A DNA stretch of 64,000 nucleotides, taken from Polyangiaceae bacterium (GTDB lineage: Bacteria; Myxococcota_A; Polyangia; Polyangiales; Polyangiaceae). Positions 41,096 through 51,809 of the stretch are shown piece after piece. The position numbers and the translations under genes were made by a program. Numbering within the stretch: the first letter of the stretch is position 1; the number at the start of each line of letters is the position of its first letter. Location of the stretch: assembly GCA_029266615.1 (NCBI GenBank), contig JAQSWN010000009.1:1-64000 (forward strand). The letters run 5' to 3'. Below the pieces are notes generated by a model. The model was not told where the DNA came from, did not search any database, and saw nothing but the letters and a program-made list of their open reading frames with translations.

Positions 41096-41713
41096 CCGAC
41101 CGGCGGGGCTGGCGAACTGCGGCATTAGACCGGGGCGACGCGCCGCCAGGTCGGCCGGGGTGTCCAAATCGCTCGCTACTTCCGGATCGTCGAGGTCCAA
41201 GCGACAGCGGTGAGCCTCCGCGCCTCGCAGGAGGTCGCGCAGGCTTCCTGAGTAACGTTCGCGAAACGCGTGCAGCAGGCTCTCGCGAACGACGATAGGG
41301 TGACCCCCGCGAGATTGATAGCGCGGCGTCGCAACGTGCACCTCCGGTGCCGTGACCGCGCTCAGCAGCGCCTTGAGCGTCGATAGCCGTACCGGCAGCA
41401 TGTCAATTGGCGAAACGACGATCACCCGGCTCGCTCGAGGCGTGACGCATCTGAGGGCGGCGACGAGCGAGGCGGCCATGGATGGGGTGTCCGCCTCGCA
41501 CACCAACGCTTCGGGCGTATCGCCAAGCAGGTCGCGCACCTGGGTCGCGACGGCAGCGCGTACCACCACGACGATCGCTCCACAGCCTGCTTCTCGAAGG
41601 CGCTCCGCGTGGGCCGTGACCAAAGGCTGGCCGTCGATGACGAGCAGCGCCTTCGGGCCGCCCATGCGTCGGCCAAGGCCCGCCGCGAGCAGGATGGCGA
41701 GCGGCGCGCTCAT
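41093..41713 (-). CDS. MocA-like molybdenum cofactor nucleotidyltransferase
   Basis: The 206-residue protein has the NTP-transferase start ILLAAGLGRRMGGPKALL, the typical signature of MobA/MocA enzymes, followed by VSPIDMLPV (metal-binding Asp) and GGHPIVV (common in MocA). It would add CMP (or another nucleotide) to molybdopterin for the hydroxylase encoded just upstream; ATG 41713 overlaps that gene's stop by 4 bases. The context strongly supports a Mo-cofactor maturation role. Confidence 0.88.
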   Translation of the reverse strand: MSAPLAILLAAGLGRRMGGPKALLVIDGQPLVTAHAERLREAGCGAIVVVVRAAVATQVRDLLGDTPEALVCEADTPSMAASLVAALRCVTPRASRVIVVSPIDMLPVRLSTLKALLSAVTAPEVHVATPRYQSRGGHPIVVRESLLHAFRERYSGSLRDLLRGAEAHRCRLDLDDPEVASDLDTPADLAARRPGLMPQFASPAGR

Positions 41714-44013
41714 AGAGCCGGAAAGGCCTTGCTGAGGGGCAGCTCACGCACGCGTTTGCCGGTCAACGCGAAGACCGCGTTGGCTATGGCTGGTGCGATC
41801 GGAGGCACACCCGGCTCGCCCACGCCCCCGGGGGCGGCGCTGCTTTCCACGACATCGACGTGGATGCGCCTCGGCACCTCTCCCATACGCACGATGCGGC
41901 CACCGCCGCGGAAGTTACTCTGCTCGATCGCGCCATTTTTCATGGTGATGCCGCCGAACAAGGCGAGGCTCATGCCGAAAACGATGGCGCCTTCCATCTG
42001 TGATCTCACGCGGTCGAGGTTGACGACGGTGCCGGCGTCGAACGAGAGCCAGACCTCGTCCACTACGATTTTGCCGCCGGTTCCCTTCGCCATCGATACC
42101 ACCGCGGCCGCGTAGCTGAGGAAGCTTCTGTGGACAGCGAGACCGAGGGCTCGCCCGTCTCGCTTGCGGTCTTGCCAGCGTGCCGTGTGCGTGACTCGCT
42201 CCAGTACGTTGCGCAGTCGACCCGCGTCGACGGGGTGCTGATCGAGCGGCTGTCCGTAATTCTTCATCTCTGAGACCCCTAGGTCAGCGAGAGACATCTT
42301 TCTGGGGGGGCCGATCAGCTCGAGCCACACGTCCCGCGTGTCGGCATGCTTGGCGACGGCCAGCTCGTCCACGAAGGATCCGACGGAGAAAGCTTGGAAG
42401 ATGTTGTAGACCGAGCGCAGCCACCCGATTCGAGTGTGCGCGCTGGCGTCGCAAATTTCCGCGGTGAGGTTGGGCACGGCGAAGGCCAGATCGAGCACGC
42501 CCTGCTGTAAGTCCCCTTCCGCTGGACGCGCAGATTCCCCGAAGAGACTGCCAATCGATGGAAACGCGGTGCGATGTCGCCACGCCGTGACGTGGCCGGC
42601 CGCGTCGAGGCCCGCGGTCAGCCGGTTCGTGCTCACGGTGTTGACGTAGTCGTGCCGCACGTCGTCGGTGCGGGTGAACTGAACCCGCACCGGCGCGCGC
42701 AGCTCTCGGGATAGTAGTGCCGCTTCCGAGCAGAAGTCGGCCTTGGATTTGCGGCCGAAGCCGCCGCCGAGAAACGTGACGTGCACTTGGACGTTCTTCT
42801 CCGACACGCCGAGCGCGCGCGCGACTTCTGTCCGTGCCGCTTGCGGGTTTTGCGTCGGCGCCCACACCTCGCACGTGTCGCCTTCGAAACGGGCTACCGC
42901 GACGGGTGGCTCCATCGGTAGGTGGGGCAGGTGGGGCACGTGGTATTCGGCCTCCACGACGCGTGCCGCTTCCTTGAGAGCGCGCTCCGCGTCCCCGACC
43001 TGACGCGCGACTTTCCCCGGCCTCGCTACGGAGGCCGCAAGCTGACCGCGGTAGCGGTCGGAGTCGTAGCTGGCGTTCGCTCCGTGATCCCACACCACGG
43101 CCAGCACTGCCTGGCCCCGCATGGCGGCCCAAGTGTGATCCGCGACGACAGCGATGCCGCCCCAGGGTTGAAACTTGAACGGCGGCTTCGGGTGGGGCAT
43201 CTCGACGACGTGCCGGACGCCGGGAATCGCGAGCGCACGCTTGGCATCGAAGCTGACGTGCCGGCCGCCCACGACCGGAGGCCGTACGATCACCGCGGTG
43301 AGCATGCCGGGTATTCGGATGTCCGCGCCGAACACGGCTTTTCCCGTGACGTACGCCGGTGCATCCAGCAGTGGTAGCGGCTTGCCGAGGTTGCGTAGCT
43401 CGGCTCGTGGCCGCAGCACGACCTGCTTCTTGTCTGGCACCCCGAGCTTGCCCGCCGCGAGCGCGAGGTCTCCAAAGCCGAGTGACCGGCGGGTGGGGAG
43501 GTGCGTCACCACGTGATCTTTGGCGATGCACTGGTCGGCTGGTACCTTCCATTGCTGGGCTGCAGCGGCGACGAGCATCGTGCGTGCCGTTGCGCCGACG
43601 AGGCGCATCTCTTCATAGATGCCGCGGATGCTGTTGGAGCCGTCCGTATTCTGGTCGCCGTAGGCTTTGTCTCCGTCGGCTTGCCGGACGGTTACTCGCG
43701 CCATGAGAGCGCCCAGCTCGTCCGCGATCAACACCGGCAAGGAGCTGCGGATGCCTTGCCCCATCTCGGAACGGTGGCAAACGATCGTGACCGCGCCGTC
43801 CGGCGCAACGTGCACGAACACGTTGGGATTGAGTCCCGGAGCGCTGGACTCGACGGCTTGCGAGGCGACGTCCGGCTTCGGGCCGGGGGGCTTATCGGGC
43901 TCGTTGGTGGGCTTCTGCGCGGCCGCCGAGAAACCAACCGCCAGACCACCGATGGCCAGGTTCAGCCCGTGCAGAAACGCGCGCCGGGGAATGACAACGT
44001 GCCCGCTTGTCAC
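41710..44013 (-). CDS. iorB: Molybdenum hydroxylase large subunit (isoquinoline 1-oxidoreductase beta type)
   Basis: The 767-residue protein has a twin-arginine-like signal ([15 protein letters not shown]) and the xanthine-oxidase-family Mo-binding halves: [24 protein letters not shown] and, near the end, [19 protein letters not shown] with the conserved catalytic Glu. Such periplasmic enzymes hydroxylate N-heteroaromatics or oxidise aldehydes. The start GTG 44013 overlaps the small-subunit stop by 4 bases. With the 2Fe-2S subunit and a di-haem cytochrome it forms a three-subunit periplasmic enzyme in which electrons go to haem instead of FAD. The substrate is not defined. Confidence 0.88.
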   Translation of the reverse strand: MTSGHVVIPRRAFLHGLNLAIGGLAVGFSAAAQKPTNEPDKPPGPKPDVASQAVESSAPGLNPNVFVHVAPDGAVTIVCHRSEMGQGIRSSLPVLIADELGALMARVTVRQADGDKAYGDQNTDGSNSIRGIYEEMRLVGATARTMLVAAAAQQWKVPADQCIAKDHVVTHLPTRRSLGFGDLALAAGKLGVPDKKQVVLRPRAELRNLGKPLPLLDAPAYVTGKAVFGADIRIPGMLTAVIVRPPVVGGRHVSFDAKRALAIPGVRHVVEMPHPKPPFKFQPWGGIAVVADHTWAAMRGQAVLAVVWDHGANASYDSDRYRGQLAASVARPGKVARQVGDAERALKEAARVVEAEYHVPHLPHLPMEPPVAVARFEGDTCEVWAPTQNPQAARTEVARALGVSEKNVQVHVTFLGGGFGRKSKADFCSEAALLSRELRAPVRVQFTRTDDVRHDYVNTVSTNRLTAGLDAAGHVTAWRHRTAFPSIGSLFGESARPAEGDLQQGVLDLAFAVPNLTAEICDASAHTRIGWLRSVYNIFQAFSVGSFVDELAVAKHADTRDVWLELIGPPRKMSLADLGVSEMKNYGQPLDQHPVDAGRLRNVLERVTHTARWQDRKRDGRALGLAVHRSFLSYAAAVVSMAKGTGGKIVVDEVWLSFDAGTVVNLDRVRSQMEGAIVFGMSLALFGGITMKNGAIEQSNFRGGGRIVRMGEVPRRIHVDVVESSAAPGGVGEPGVPPIAPAIANAVFALTGKRVRELPLSKAFPAL

Positions 44014-44468
44014 GGAACCCCTCCCGCGGCTTTCTTGATGGCAGCTCGGATACGCGGATAAGTGCCGCAGCGACAGAGGTTGCCTGCCATCGACTGATCG
44101 ATCTGCTCATCCGTGGGGCGAGGATGCTTTTTCAACAGCGCCGCTGCCGTCATCAGCTGGCCTGCTTGGCAGAAGCCGCATTGCGGTACACCGAGCTCGG
44201 TCCAGGCCTTCTGGAGGGGGTGACTCCCGTCCGGCGACAGGCCTTCGATGGTCGTCACGGTCGCACCGGCGGCGCGGCGAATAGGGGTGACACACGAGCG
44301 AACCACCTGCCCGTTGAGGTGCACCGTGCAGGCTCCACAGAGCGCTTCGCCACAGCCGTACTTGGTTCCGGTGAGCATTAGTATGTCGCGCAGCACCCAA
44401 AGGAGAGGCATTTCGGGATCGACCTCCAGGTGATGCTCGGTCCCGTTGATACGAACCGTGATGCTCAT
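44010..44468 (-). CDS. iorA: 2Fe-2S subunit of molybdenum hydroxylase
   Basis: The 152-residue protein has the two 2Fe-2S clusters of the family: [12 protein letters not shown] with a later SC in the plant-ferredoxin-like half, and CGFCQAGQ with [10 protein letters not shown] in the helical half. It passes electrons from the Mo site to the haem subunit. It has no own signal peptide, so it is likely co-exported with the Tat-tagged large subunit. ATG 44468 overlaps the cytochrome stop by 4 bases (ATGA). Confidence 0.9.
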   Translation of the reverse strand: MSITVRINGTEHHLEVDPEMPLLWVLRDILMLTGTKYGCGEALCGACTVHLNGQVVRSCVTPIRRAAGATVTTIEGLSPDGSHPLQKAWTELGVPQCGFCQAGQLMTAAALLKKHPRPTDEQIDQSMAGNLCRCGTYPRIRAAIKKAAGGVP

Positions 44469-45097
44469 GGCGATTGTCCTTCCAACGGGCACTCGGCGCC
44501 TGTGTTCACCCATGCCGCGATCAGAGCTCCGAACTGCGCTTGGGTGCCAGGCGCTGGCTCTCGATCGTGGCCGGGGTACCAGCCCCAACCCACCAGCTCG
44601 TCGTGTGCGTTGTGCTCCATGATTCGTGCGAGAGACTTCCCGCCGTTGCGCTTCGGGTCCTTCATTTGCTCGCAGATGTGTCGCGGCGTTTTCCCCACCC
44701 ACGCCATCTCGATGGGAGCGACGTGCCAGTTGGGGGCACCTGGAACGCGCGCATGGTCCAAGTTGCGGTCCTGGTGGCAGCCGGCGCATTCCATACCCAC
44801 CACGCCGCGATCTTCGGGGCCGCGCGTCACGGGCGGCTCGTGAGGGCGCATATCCATGCCCTGCAGCGGAACGTCTCCGCTCGGGTGACAGTTGGCGCAG
44901 CGAGGATGCAGCAGCACCCGGCTTGCTTCTAAGAACAGTGCGCGTGAACGGTCTGCTTCGCCCGGGATGATCGAGAACGTGGCAACCGGCCGTAGCTCAT
45001 TGCGTGCGACCGGCGGCAATTGCACCGGCTCTTTGCTCCGACAAGCGGATAGCAGAGACATGACGACGACGCAGAAGATCCCTGAGCTTTTCCTCAT
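44465..45097 (-). CDS. Di-haem c-type lipoprotein of the Mo-hydroxylase operon
   Basis: The 210-residue protein has a lipoprotein signal ([11 protein letters not shown]) and two haem c motifs, CANCH and CAGCH, with further His/Met residues ([20 protein letters not shown]). Similar proteins are encoded with isoquinoline 1-oxidoreductase and act as its electron acceptor. I used ATG 45097 (MRKSSGIF). It is first of four genes linked by 4-base overlaps ending with the mocA-like gene, so the cluster encodes enzyme, wiring and cofactor maturation together. Confidence 0.85.
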   Translation of the reverse strand: MRKSSGIFCVVVMSLLSACRSKEPVQLPPVARNELRPVATFSIIPGEADRSRALFLEASRVLLHPRCANCHPSGDVPLQGMDMRPHEPPVTRGPEDRGVVGMECAGCHQDRNLDHARVPGAPNWHVAPIEMAWVGKTPRHICEQMKDPKRNGGKSLARIMEHNAHDELVGWGWYPGHDREPAPGTQAQFGALIAAWVNTGAECPLEGQSP

Positions 45098-45205
45098 TCG
45101 CGCACCGGGCGTGCAGGGCCCTGACACTACGCCTCTGTTTTTGGGTGCGCAATGCGGCTCATTGGCGCGCGTCTCCTGTGGCAAGAGTGCGTCCGGGATC
45201 GCCCC

Positions 45206-48200
45206 TCAGACCTGCAGCAACACGCCCTGAGCTTCCACGCCTGTCGCTTGCTTCACCGCTTCCACGTACTGACGCAGTTGGTTCGCGTAGGTCCCTAGCG
45301 GATCCACCACTTCGTCCGTCTTGAAGTCGACGATCACCCATCCGCTTCTCGACAGGTACGCGAGGTCGATGATGCCTTCGGCGAGCGTGCCGTCTTCGAG
45401 CACTTGGGTGACCGCGACCTCGCGACGGACTTGCTCGGACGCGCGGGCGGCGGCGAGGCGTGGATGGGCGAGGGCGGCCAGCACGGCGTCGATGGCCGAG
45501 GCGGCCTCTTCGCTGGTTGCGCCGGTCAACCGTGCCAGCGCCTCGCAGAGAGGCGCGATGCAGTGGCGTTCGGCGTTCAACGGCACGTGAGCCAAAACGG
45601 CGTGGACGAGTGTGCCGAAGCGGGGGCCGCGAGGACGATTACCCCGCACGATGTCCGTGGTTTCGACGAGCGCGGGGGCCGCGGAGGGGCCCTGGGCCAA
45701 AGCCGTGATCGGAAGCGCGGCGACGCTAGGCTTGCTGCCGCGGACGACTTCCTGCTGGCGTCGCGCCTTCCAGCGTGCGTGCGCTTCGATGCTTTGGTTG
45801 GCATCCGGAGAGTGCGCCAAGAGCTTCTGTTGGCGCACGCCTTCTTTGGCATAGACGCGTAGCTTGAGCTGGCTCGGGTCCCACCAAACGGCGCGGCTCC
45901 CACCCTCGGTGGTGTGAAGGCCGGGAGCGACCGAGTCGCTCGGCAGCGTTTGGGCGCTGGCGGTGCGTTTAGCGACGCTGTCGTCCCCAAAAGCGGGGCA
46001 ACCGGGGGCGGCGGCGGGCGCGCGACGTTTCTCCTCGGAAGGATACAGGGCGGGGGCGAGGATATCCGTCCAGCCGATCGCGACCGTGCGCTCGCTTCCG
46101 TCACCAAAGGTGGGCACGACGAGCAAGTCTTGCGCGCGAGTGGCGGCCACATACGCCTGGCGCACGACCTCCGCGTTGTCGTGGGCGATCGCGACGGCGT
46201 CGTTCTGCACGAGCTCGAGAGGGCTGCAGCCGCACAGCTTCTGCGCCCAGAGCCGGCGCGTCGAGTCCACGAAGCGGCTCGCCTTGTTCACGGTGCGCGG
46301 AGCGGTGGGATCGCAGAGCACCACGACCGGGAACTCGAGCCCTTTGGCTTTGTGCACCGTCATGAGCCGGACGCCCTCCGTGCCTTCTTCGACGATGGGG
46401 GCCTCGCCTCCTTCGCGACGCTCGGCTTGTTCGCTCAGCGCTTCCAGGAAGGCGCGGAACGAGGAGACACCGCGCACGTCGGCGTTCCTCGCTAGATCCA
46501 GCACCGCGATGGCGTTCGCGAGCGCTTGCTGGCCGCTCGGCCACATCGAAAGCGAAGCGTGCGCGCGAGTGCCGGCCAGCAGCTGCTCGATGGTGTCGGC
46601 GATCGGTCGCCGGTTGCGCGTCAGATGGAGCGAACGGAGTAGCGAGAGGGCCTCCGCGATGTCCGGATACCGCTGAGCGTGGTCGCCTTCGAGCTTCCGT
46701 AGCGGATTGAGGTGACGAACGTCGTTCCGAAAACAGAGCAGGTCCTCGTCGTTGATGGCGAGGAGCGGGCCGCGCAGCGTGGCGTACACGGCAAGCTCAT
46801 CCGTCGGCCACTCCACCGCGTCGAGCGCGGTGCGGATCGCGACCACCTCTTCCCGATCGTGGAACGAGCGGCCACCGACGAGCATGTGCGGCACCGCGCG
46901 AGCCTCCAGCGCGCGCACGTAGGGCTTGGTCGTGTCGCCGTCGAAATCTTGAAAGCGTTTGAAGAGGAGGCAAACGTGCCGAGACTTGACGGGAACGAGC
47001 GAGTCGCCTTCATGGACGGTCCAGCCGCTGTCACGAATCAGCCAATGAATGAACGCCGCGACCGCATCCGGGCACGAGGCCGTCACCGCCTTCTTCGTCA
47101 TGTTGCCGAGGGCTCCGTAGGGTTCCGGTACGGGCAGGGCGATGACTCCCGGTTGGCCTTCGATCTCGGGCGTCCACTCCGTGAGCGCGACGTAGTCCGC
47201 CTGGCTGCCGTCGGGCGAGCCCGTCATGGAGCGCGAAAAGGCCACGTTCACGCATGACTGAATCGAGGGCACGGAGCGAAAGTTCGTCGTCAGGTTGAGC
47301 AACGCGGCGCCCTGCTCGATCAACAGCTCCTTGATGCGCTGGTAAAGCACCACGTCCGCGCGGCGGAAGCGGTAAATGGACTGCTTCGGGTCGCCCACGA
47401 CGAAGAGCTTGCCCGGCACGACGCGCACGGCTTTGAAATCGCTCTGGGCCGCGTCTCCGCTGGCGAGCAGGAGGAGGATTTCTGCCTGCAGCGGGTCGGT
47501 GTCCTGAAATTCGTCGACGAAGAGATGACTGAACCGCTGCTGCAGCTCCGCGCGGACGGCTGGGTCGCGCACCAACATGTCCCGCGCGAGCGACAGCAAG
47601 TCCACGAAGTCCAGCACGCCAGCTTTTTGCTTGAGCTGCTCGTAGGACTCGACGACCGGCGTGAGCTCTTCGCGGAGCCGTGCGGCCAAGTCCGCCTCGG
47701 CCATCATGACGAAATGAGCGAGCGAGGCGCGAGCGGCGTCGCGCGCCGCCACGACCGCCGCACGGTCGAGCGAGGCGCCGTACAAGACGCCGCTGCCGAT
47801 GTTTTTGAAATCGCGCTCGTGCTCACGCTCGAACTGGGTGAGCTCGGCTTCGAGACCGTCGTGGTCGCGCGGGGCAAGCTTCTCACGCGCGTCCAGGTTC
47901 GCGCCCCAGGCATCGAGCGCTCTCAAGCCTTTGGCTAATGGATCGCTCGGCCGCTTCGCTTGCGCGTGCAGCGCCCCGACCGCCCGCAGCTCTACCACGA
48001 CGCGATCCAGCTCTTTGTCCCGATCGAACGCGGGCAGCGTCCATGGCGTGCCGAAGTCGCGATTTTCGACGAGCGAACGGCAGGCGCGCAGCAGGTCTTC
48101 GCGCGGCGTGGTCTGTTCGCGCCGCCAGTTACGCCTTCGCAGCACCCGGCGGAGCGCCGGCCCGGGCTTGGACAGCGCTTGCTCGAACCAGACCCGAAAG

Positions 48201-48619
48201 GCCTCTCGTAACAGGGCGTCCGAGCCCGCTTCGTCCAGGACCTCGAACGCGGGGTCCAAGCCGGCGCTCACCGGGCGTTCCCTGAGCAAGTCGGCGCAGA
48301 AGCCATGAATGGTGTTGATGTGCGCGATCTCGAGCGCTTGCAGGGCGAGCTGCAAGTTGCTCTGCTCGCGCGCATCCGTGGACTCGTGTCGGGCTTTATC
48401 GAGCTCGGCGCGGAGGCGGAGCTTCATTTCCCCGGCCGCTTTCTCGGTGAAGGTGACGGCGACCAGCTTCTCCAACGTCGTGCGCCCAGCGCGGAGGATC
48501 GACACGATTCGGCTCACTAACGCGGTCGTTTTGCCGGTGCCGGCGGCGGCCTCCACGATGAGGGTCGTGTTGAGATCCGTGGCGATGCGGTGGCGGGCGG
48601 CTTGGTCGACGGGCGTCAT
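45206..48619 (-). CDS. addA: AddA-like helicase-nuclease (UvrD family)
   Basis: The 1137-residue protein is a superfamily-1A helicase with a C-terminal RecB-type nuclease. Walker A is AAAGTGKT (K30); VTFTEKAAGEMK, VDEFQDTDPLQ, GDPKQSIYRFRRAD, and VRLMTVHKAKGLEFPVVVL are the classic UvrD motifs. Near the end GIIDLAYL and VIVDFKTD give the nuclease Asp/Asp/Lys (about D1085, D1098, K1100). It resects double-strand breaks for recombination with its partner. ATG 48619 overlaps the addB-like stop by 4 bases. Length and layout match AddA. Confidence 0.92.
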   Translation of the reverse strand: MTPVDQAARHRIATDLNTTLIVEAAAGTGKTTALVSRIVSILRAGRTTLEKLVAVTFTEKAAGEMKLRLRAELDKARHESTDAREQSNLQLALQALEIAHINTIHGFCADLLRERPVSAGLDPAFEVLDEAGSDALLREAFRVWFEQALSKPGPALRRVLRRRNWRREQTTPREDLLRACRSLVENRDFGTPWTLPAFDRDKELDRVVVELRAVGALHAQAKRPSDPLAKGLRALDAWGANLDAREKLAPRDHDGLEAELTQFEREHERDFKNIGSGVLYGASLDRAAVVAARDAARASLAHFVMMAEADLAARLREELTPVVESYEQLKQKAGVLDFVDLLSLARDMLVRDPAVRAELQQRFSHLFVDEFQDTDPLQAEILLLLASGDAAQSDFKAVRVVPGKLFVVGDPKQSIYRFRRADVVLYQRIKELLIEQGAALLNLTTNFRSVPSIQSCVNVAFSRSMTGSPDGSQADYVALTEWTPEIEGQPGVIALPVPEPYGALGNMTKKAVTASCPDAVAAFIHWLIRDSGWTVHEGDSLVPVKSRHVCLLFKRFQDFDGDTTKPYVRALEARAVPHMLVGGRSFHDREEVVAIRTALDAVEWPTDELAVYATLRGPLLAINDEDLLCFRNDVRHLNPLRKLEGDHAQRYPDIAEALSLLRSLHLTRNRRPIADTIEQLLAGTRAHASLSMWPSGQQALANAIAVLDLARNADVRGVSSFRAFLEALSEQAERREGGEAPIVEEGTEGVRLMTVHKAKGLEFPVVVLCDPTAPRTVNKASRFVDSTRRLWAQKLCGCSPLELVQNDAVAIAHDNAEVVRQAYVAATRAQDLLVVPTFGDGSERTVAIGWTDILAPALYPSEEKRRAPAAAPGCPAFGDDSVAKRTASAQTLPSDSVAPGLHTTEGGSRAVWWDPSQLKLRVYAKEGVRQQKLLAHSPDANQSIEAHARWKARRQQEVVRGSKPSVAALPITALAQGPSAAPALVETTDIVRGNRPRGPRFGTLVHAVLAHVPLNAERHCIAPLCEALARLTGATSEEAASAIDAVLAALAHPRLAAARASEQVRREVAVTQVLEDGTLAEGIIDLAYLSRSGWVIVDFKTDEVVDPLGTYANQLRQYVEAVKQATGVEAQGVLLQV

Positions 48620-51600
48620 CGAATTTTCCGAAGCGCTTCGAGCGCCTCCAAACGAGCCGGTTGCTTCAGCGCTACTCGCTCTCGCTCGTAAGGCCCGCAG
48701 CCGACCCGAAATTCGCATCGCTCACACGTGTCCGGTGCGGGGGCGGCGGGGAAGAACCCATCGGAAAAGGCGCCCTCTACCGCTCGCGCGACCTCAGCGG
48801 CCGCTTTGCGAGTCCACTCGTTGAGCTCGACCTGCCGCCGCGCGAACCCGCCGCGTGTCGTGCAGTAGTACGCGTTGCCGCCGCTGACCCGAGTATTCGG
48901 GAACAGCTTCTCGACCACGAGCGCGTAGAGCGCGGGCTGCAGGGCCGTGCCGCCGGCGATGAGCGAATTGGTGACGGCGGGCGCTTCGGAGGTTTTGTAG
49001 TCGGTCGCGCGGAGCTCGCCCTGGCGTTGCTCTACCGCGTCGATCTGCCCTCGAAGCGCGAGCCCCGAGTCCAGCATCACCGGCTTCGCTCGCTCTTCAT
49101 TGGCGGCGGCGGCGTGGAGGCCGAACGGAAGCTCCAGCTCGACGAGCTGCCAGTCGCTTTGCAGTAGCTCGCGCAGCCAGTAGCGCACGTCCAAGCGCAA
49201 GTCTTCGACCGCGTCCTCCCAAACCCGCCCGATCGCGGGAGCGAGCCTTTCCCGCCACGTCGCGGTGACGCGGGCGATCACTTGGTCGCTCACCGCCTCC
49301 GCGTGCTGCGCCTCGTCCGACGTGCGGATGCCGAGTCGCTTCAGCTCCAGCGCAACCTGATGAACGATCTCGTGGAACACGACGCCGCGCGTGGCAGGAT
49401 CCAGCTCTTCCACTTGATGTACTGCGTCGCGCGGCCGCAAACCGACGACGGTCGCGAGGTAGAAGCGATACGGGCAAGCCGCGAGCTTTTCCAGCGCCGT
49501 CACCGAGAAGCCACGGCCCTGCAGCTCCTCGTAGCGTTTCTTCAGTGCCTCACGCGCTTCCGCGGACGGGTCCACCAGACCATCCACGTTGCGCCACTCG
49601 GGTCGCCACCTCCGCGCGCGTGCCTGAAGTGCTCGGCCCAGGGTGCGGTTCTCCGTCACGAGGTAGCGAGCCGCGCCTTCTACCTCCGATTTGCGGCCTC
49701 CGAGCAGCACCCGCAGAGTCGCCAAATCGTACTCGGACTCGTCGATGGCGGATTCCGGCTGCTCCGGCGCCGGCCACCCCATGCGCGTGGCGCTCGCCGC
49801 ATCCGCGCGCCGTGCCAGCGCCGCAAAGCCTGGGAGCACTCCCTCTGCCGCTCGGATCGCCTCCAACGCGTAAAAAGAGGGCACGCGCGGCCGCGCCTTG
49901 TCGCTCTCGAAGCGGGGGTAGGAAAGGATCAGGCGCTGCTTCGCGCAGCCGACCGCGACGCGCAGCGCCTGCCGTTCCCGCTGCACGCGTTCGACCTGCG
50001 TTTCCAAGCCTGCGTCGACGTTCCCGCGCGACCGGTCCGAGAGCAGCGGATCTTCCACCACGCGCTGGGGGAAGAGCTTCTCGGCCAAGCCAGGCACGAA
50101 GACGACGTCGAACACCCGCCCGCGCGCTTCCTCGACCGAGGCAACCAAAACTTGCCCGCCGCGTGAGGTCGCGGCCGGTACTTGGATCTCGCCCAGCCGC
50201 TCCTCCAGCACCGCGGCCACCTCCGTGAGCGAAATCGGACCGACGTCTCGCATGATGTCGAGCTCGGCGAGCACGGCCTGAACGGCTTCCGGTCGGCGGA
50301 TCGCGCGCTGCGTGAGCTCACGCAACGCTTCCAGCCACTGACCCCATGTGCCGCTCGCAGGCAGTGCCGCCAGCTGCTCGACGAGCGGCAAGGCGAACGC
50401 CCCCAGTGCGCGCAGCGCGGCCAAGGTTTGGTGGGTGCGGGTTGGGTCGTCCTCGAGCGAGGCCTTCGTCGTCAGCTCTTGCTCGAGCCCGGCCAGGCGC
50501 CGTCGCCAGCGATCGGCTCCCCCGACGACCGCCGCGTCGACCAAGAGCGCTTCCCACCGTCGGGGGAAGAGAGACTGATGAATGATCGCGGCTTCGTCCG
50601 CCTCGGAAGGTGCGACAGCGCTCGTCGGCGGTTGGCCTAGCAGCGCCGCCGCGGCCTCATCCGCAATTCGCGGCGGAACCGCGCGGTCGCGCTCGCCGTG
50701 AGTCGCCGCTTTCGCGACACCGAGCGACAGGTACTCGGCGAACCGAACCGCGCTCAATCCTTCTGCCGCACACCGCAGCAGCACGAGTAGCGCGCGTCCA
50801 CCCGGCTCCGGCAGCACCGCACCGCGCGTGAAGTGCGCCGGCACCGAAGCGCGACGCAACGCTTCCACGAGGTGGGTGCGGTAGTGGTAAGGCGAGCGCA
50901 ACAAGATCGCCATGCGATCGAAGGGCACTCCCCGCGCCGCCTCCTCGAGCACGCGCCGCGCGATTTCCACGCACTCGCGCGACTCGCCCGGCGCGCTGAA
51001 GATGCACGTCGTTCCGTCGTCCGTTCCCGGCACCTCACTCGACGTGAATAGCTGCGCCTGCAGGCGCTGGAGCGCGGTGCTGCTGACCGGCACGTCCGGC
51101 TCCGGCGAAGTTTCCGGCGTCTCGCCCGTCGCGCACGAGACGAACGAAGTCGGCGTCGCGGACCCGAGCAAGCTCACCAGCGCCCGCTCCAGCTTGGTCT
51201 TGGGAGCTAGATCATACAGGCACACCGCGGGGAGCGCTCCCGCCGCCGCCCGGTCTCGAACCACGCCCATCGCCGCTCGCACCACGTCCGAACGATCCGC
51301 GAGGGACAGCTCCTGCAGCATCTGCCGGTAAAGCTCGAACGCCGTCGCCAGCTCCGGACACTCCTTCGCCAAGCGCGGGGCCTCCACGTCCGCCAGCGCC
51401 AAATCCGTGAAGGTCCGTAGCAATGCGGGCGGCAGGCCCGGGCGCTCGGCCACGTGCGCGAATCGCCCCAACCGGCCCTGCGATTGCAGCTGCGCGACCG
51501 CCCGCACACAAACTGCCTCGAGCGATAGTGGCGTCGCCGCCGTCAGCCCCCGCTGCGCTAGCGGCAGCGCCGCAAGCTTTGACGTGAGCGACGTGAGCGA

Positions 51601-51792
51601 CTCGAGCTCCCAGCCGAAAGTTGCGTTTAGCTTCAGCGTGGCCGCGCGCAGCAAGTCGCGCGCGGCGTCGAGCGAGTGCGCCACGACGAGCAACGGCTGA
51701 GCCCGCTCTTGCAAGGTAAGCCAGCGCAGAGCCGCCTCGAACCGAACATCGCCGTGCGGGGACTCGATGCAGCGGGGCACGCGGCGGAACAT
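48616..51792 (-). CDS. addB: AddB-like nuclease with 4Fe-4S cluster
   Basis: The 1058-residue protein has a helicase-like N-terminal region without a recognisable Walker A, and a C-terminal nuclease: LRGQIDAVE and ATDYKTSE give the metal-binding Asp/Asp/Lys. Cysteines in LAACPYRF and in CERCEFRVGC (C1023, C1026, C1032) match the 4Fe-4S staple of AddB and Cas4-type nucleases. It is expected to pair with the AddA-like protein from the coupled next gene. I used ATG 51792. Loss of Walker A suggests this subunit no longer hydrolyses ATP, as in many AddB-like proteins. Confidence 0.85.
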   Translation of the reverse strand: MFRRVPRCIESPHGDVRFEAALRWLTLQERAQPLLVVAHSLDAARDLLRAATLKLNATFGWELESLTSLTSKLAALPLAQRGLTAATPLSLEAVCVRAVAQLQSQGRLGRFAHVAERPGLPPALLRTFTDLALADVEAPRLAKECPELATAFELYRQMLQELSLADRSDVVRAAMGVVRDRAAAGALPAVCLYDLAPKTKLERALVSLLGSATPTSFVSCATGETPETSPEPDVPVSSTALQRLQAQLFTSSEVPGTDDGTTCIFSAPGESRECVEIARRVLEEAARGVPFDRMAILLRSPYHYRTHLVEALRRASVPAHFTRGAVLPEPGGRALLVLLRCAAEGLSAVRFAEYLSLGVAKAATHGERDRAVPPRIADEAAAALLGQPPTSAVAPSEADEAAIIHQSLFPRRWEALLVDAAVVGGADRWRRRLAGLEQELTTKASLEDDPTRTHQTLAALRALGAFALPLVEQLAALPASGTWGQWLEALRELTQRAIRRPEAVQAVLAELDIMRDVGPISLTEVAAVLEERLGEIQVPAATSRGGQVLVASVEEARGRVFDVVFVPGLAEKLFPQRVVEDPLLSDRSRGNVDAGLETQVERVQRERQALRVAVGCAKQRLILSYPRFESDKARPRVPSFYALEAIRAAEGVLPGFAALARRADAASATRMGWPAPEQPESAIDESEYDLATLRVLLGGRKSEVEGAARYLVTENRTLGRALQARARRWRPEWRNVDGLVDPSAEAREALKKRYEELQGRGFSVTALEKLAACPYRFYLATVVGLRPRDAVHQVEELDPATRGVVFHEIVHQVALELKRLGIRTSDEAQHAEAVSDQVIARVTATWRERLAPAIGRVWEDAVEDLRLDVRYWLRELLQSDWQLVELELPFGLHAAAANEERAKPVMLDSGLALRGQIDAVEQRQGELRATDYKTSEAPAVTNSLIAGGTALQPALYALVVEKLFPNTRVSGGNAYYCTTRGGFARRQVELNEWTRKAAAEVARAVEGAFSDGFFPAAPAPDTCERCEFRVGCGPYERERVALKQPARLEALEALRKIR

Positions 51793-51809
51793 GGCACATT
51801 TGCCGCGGC

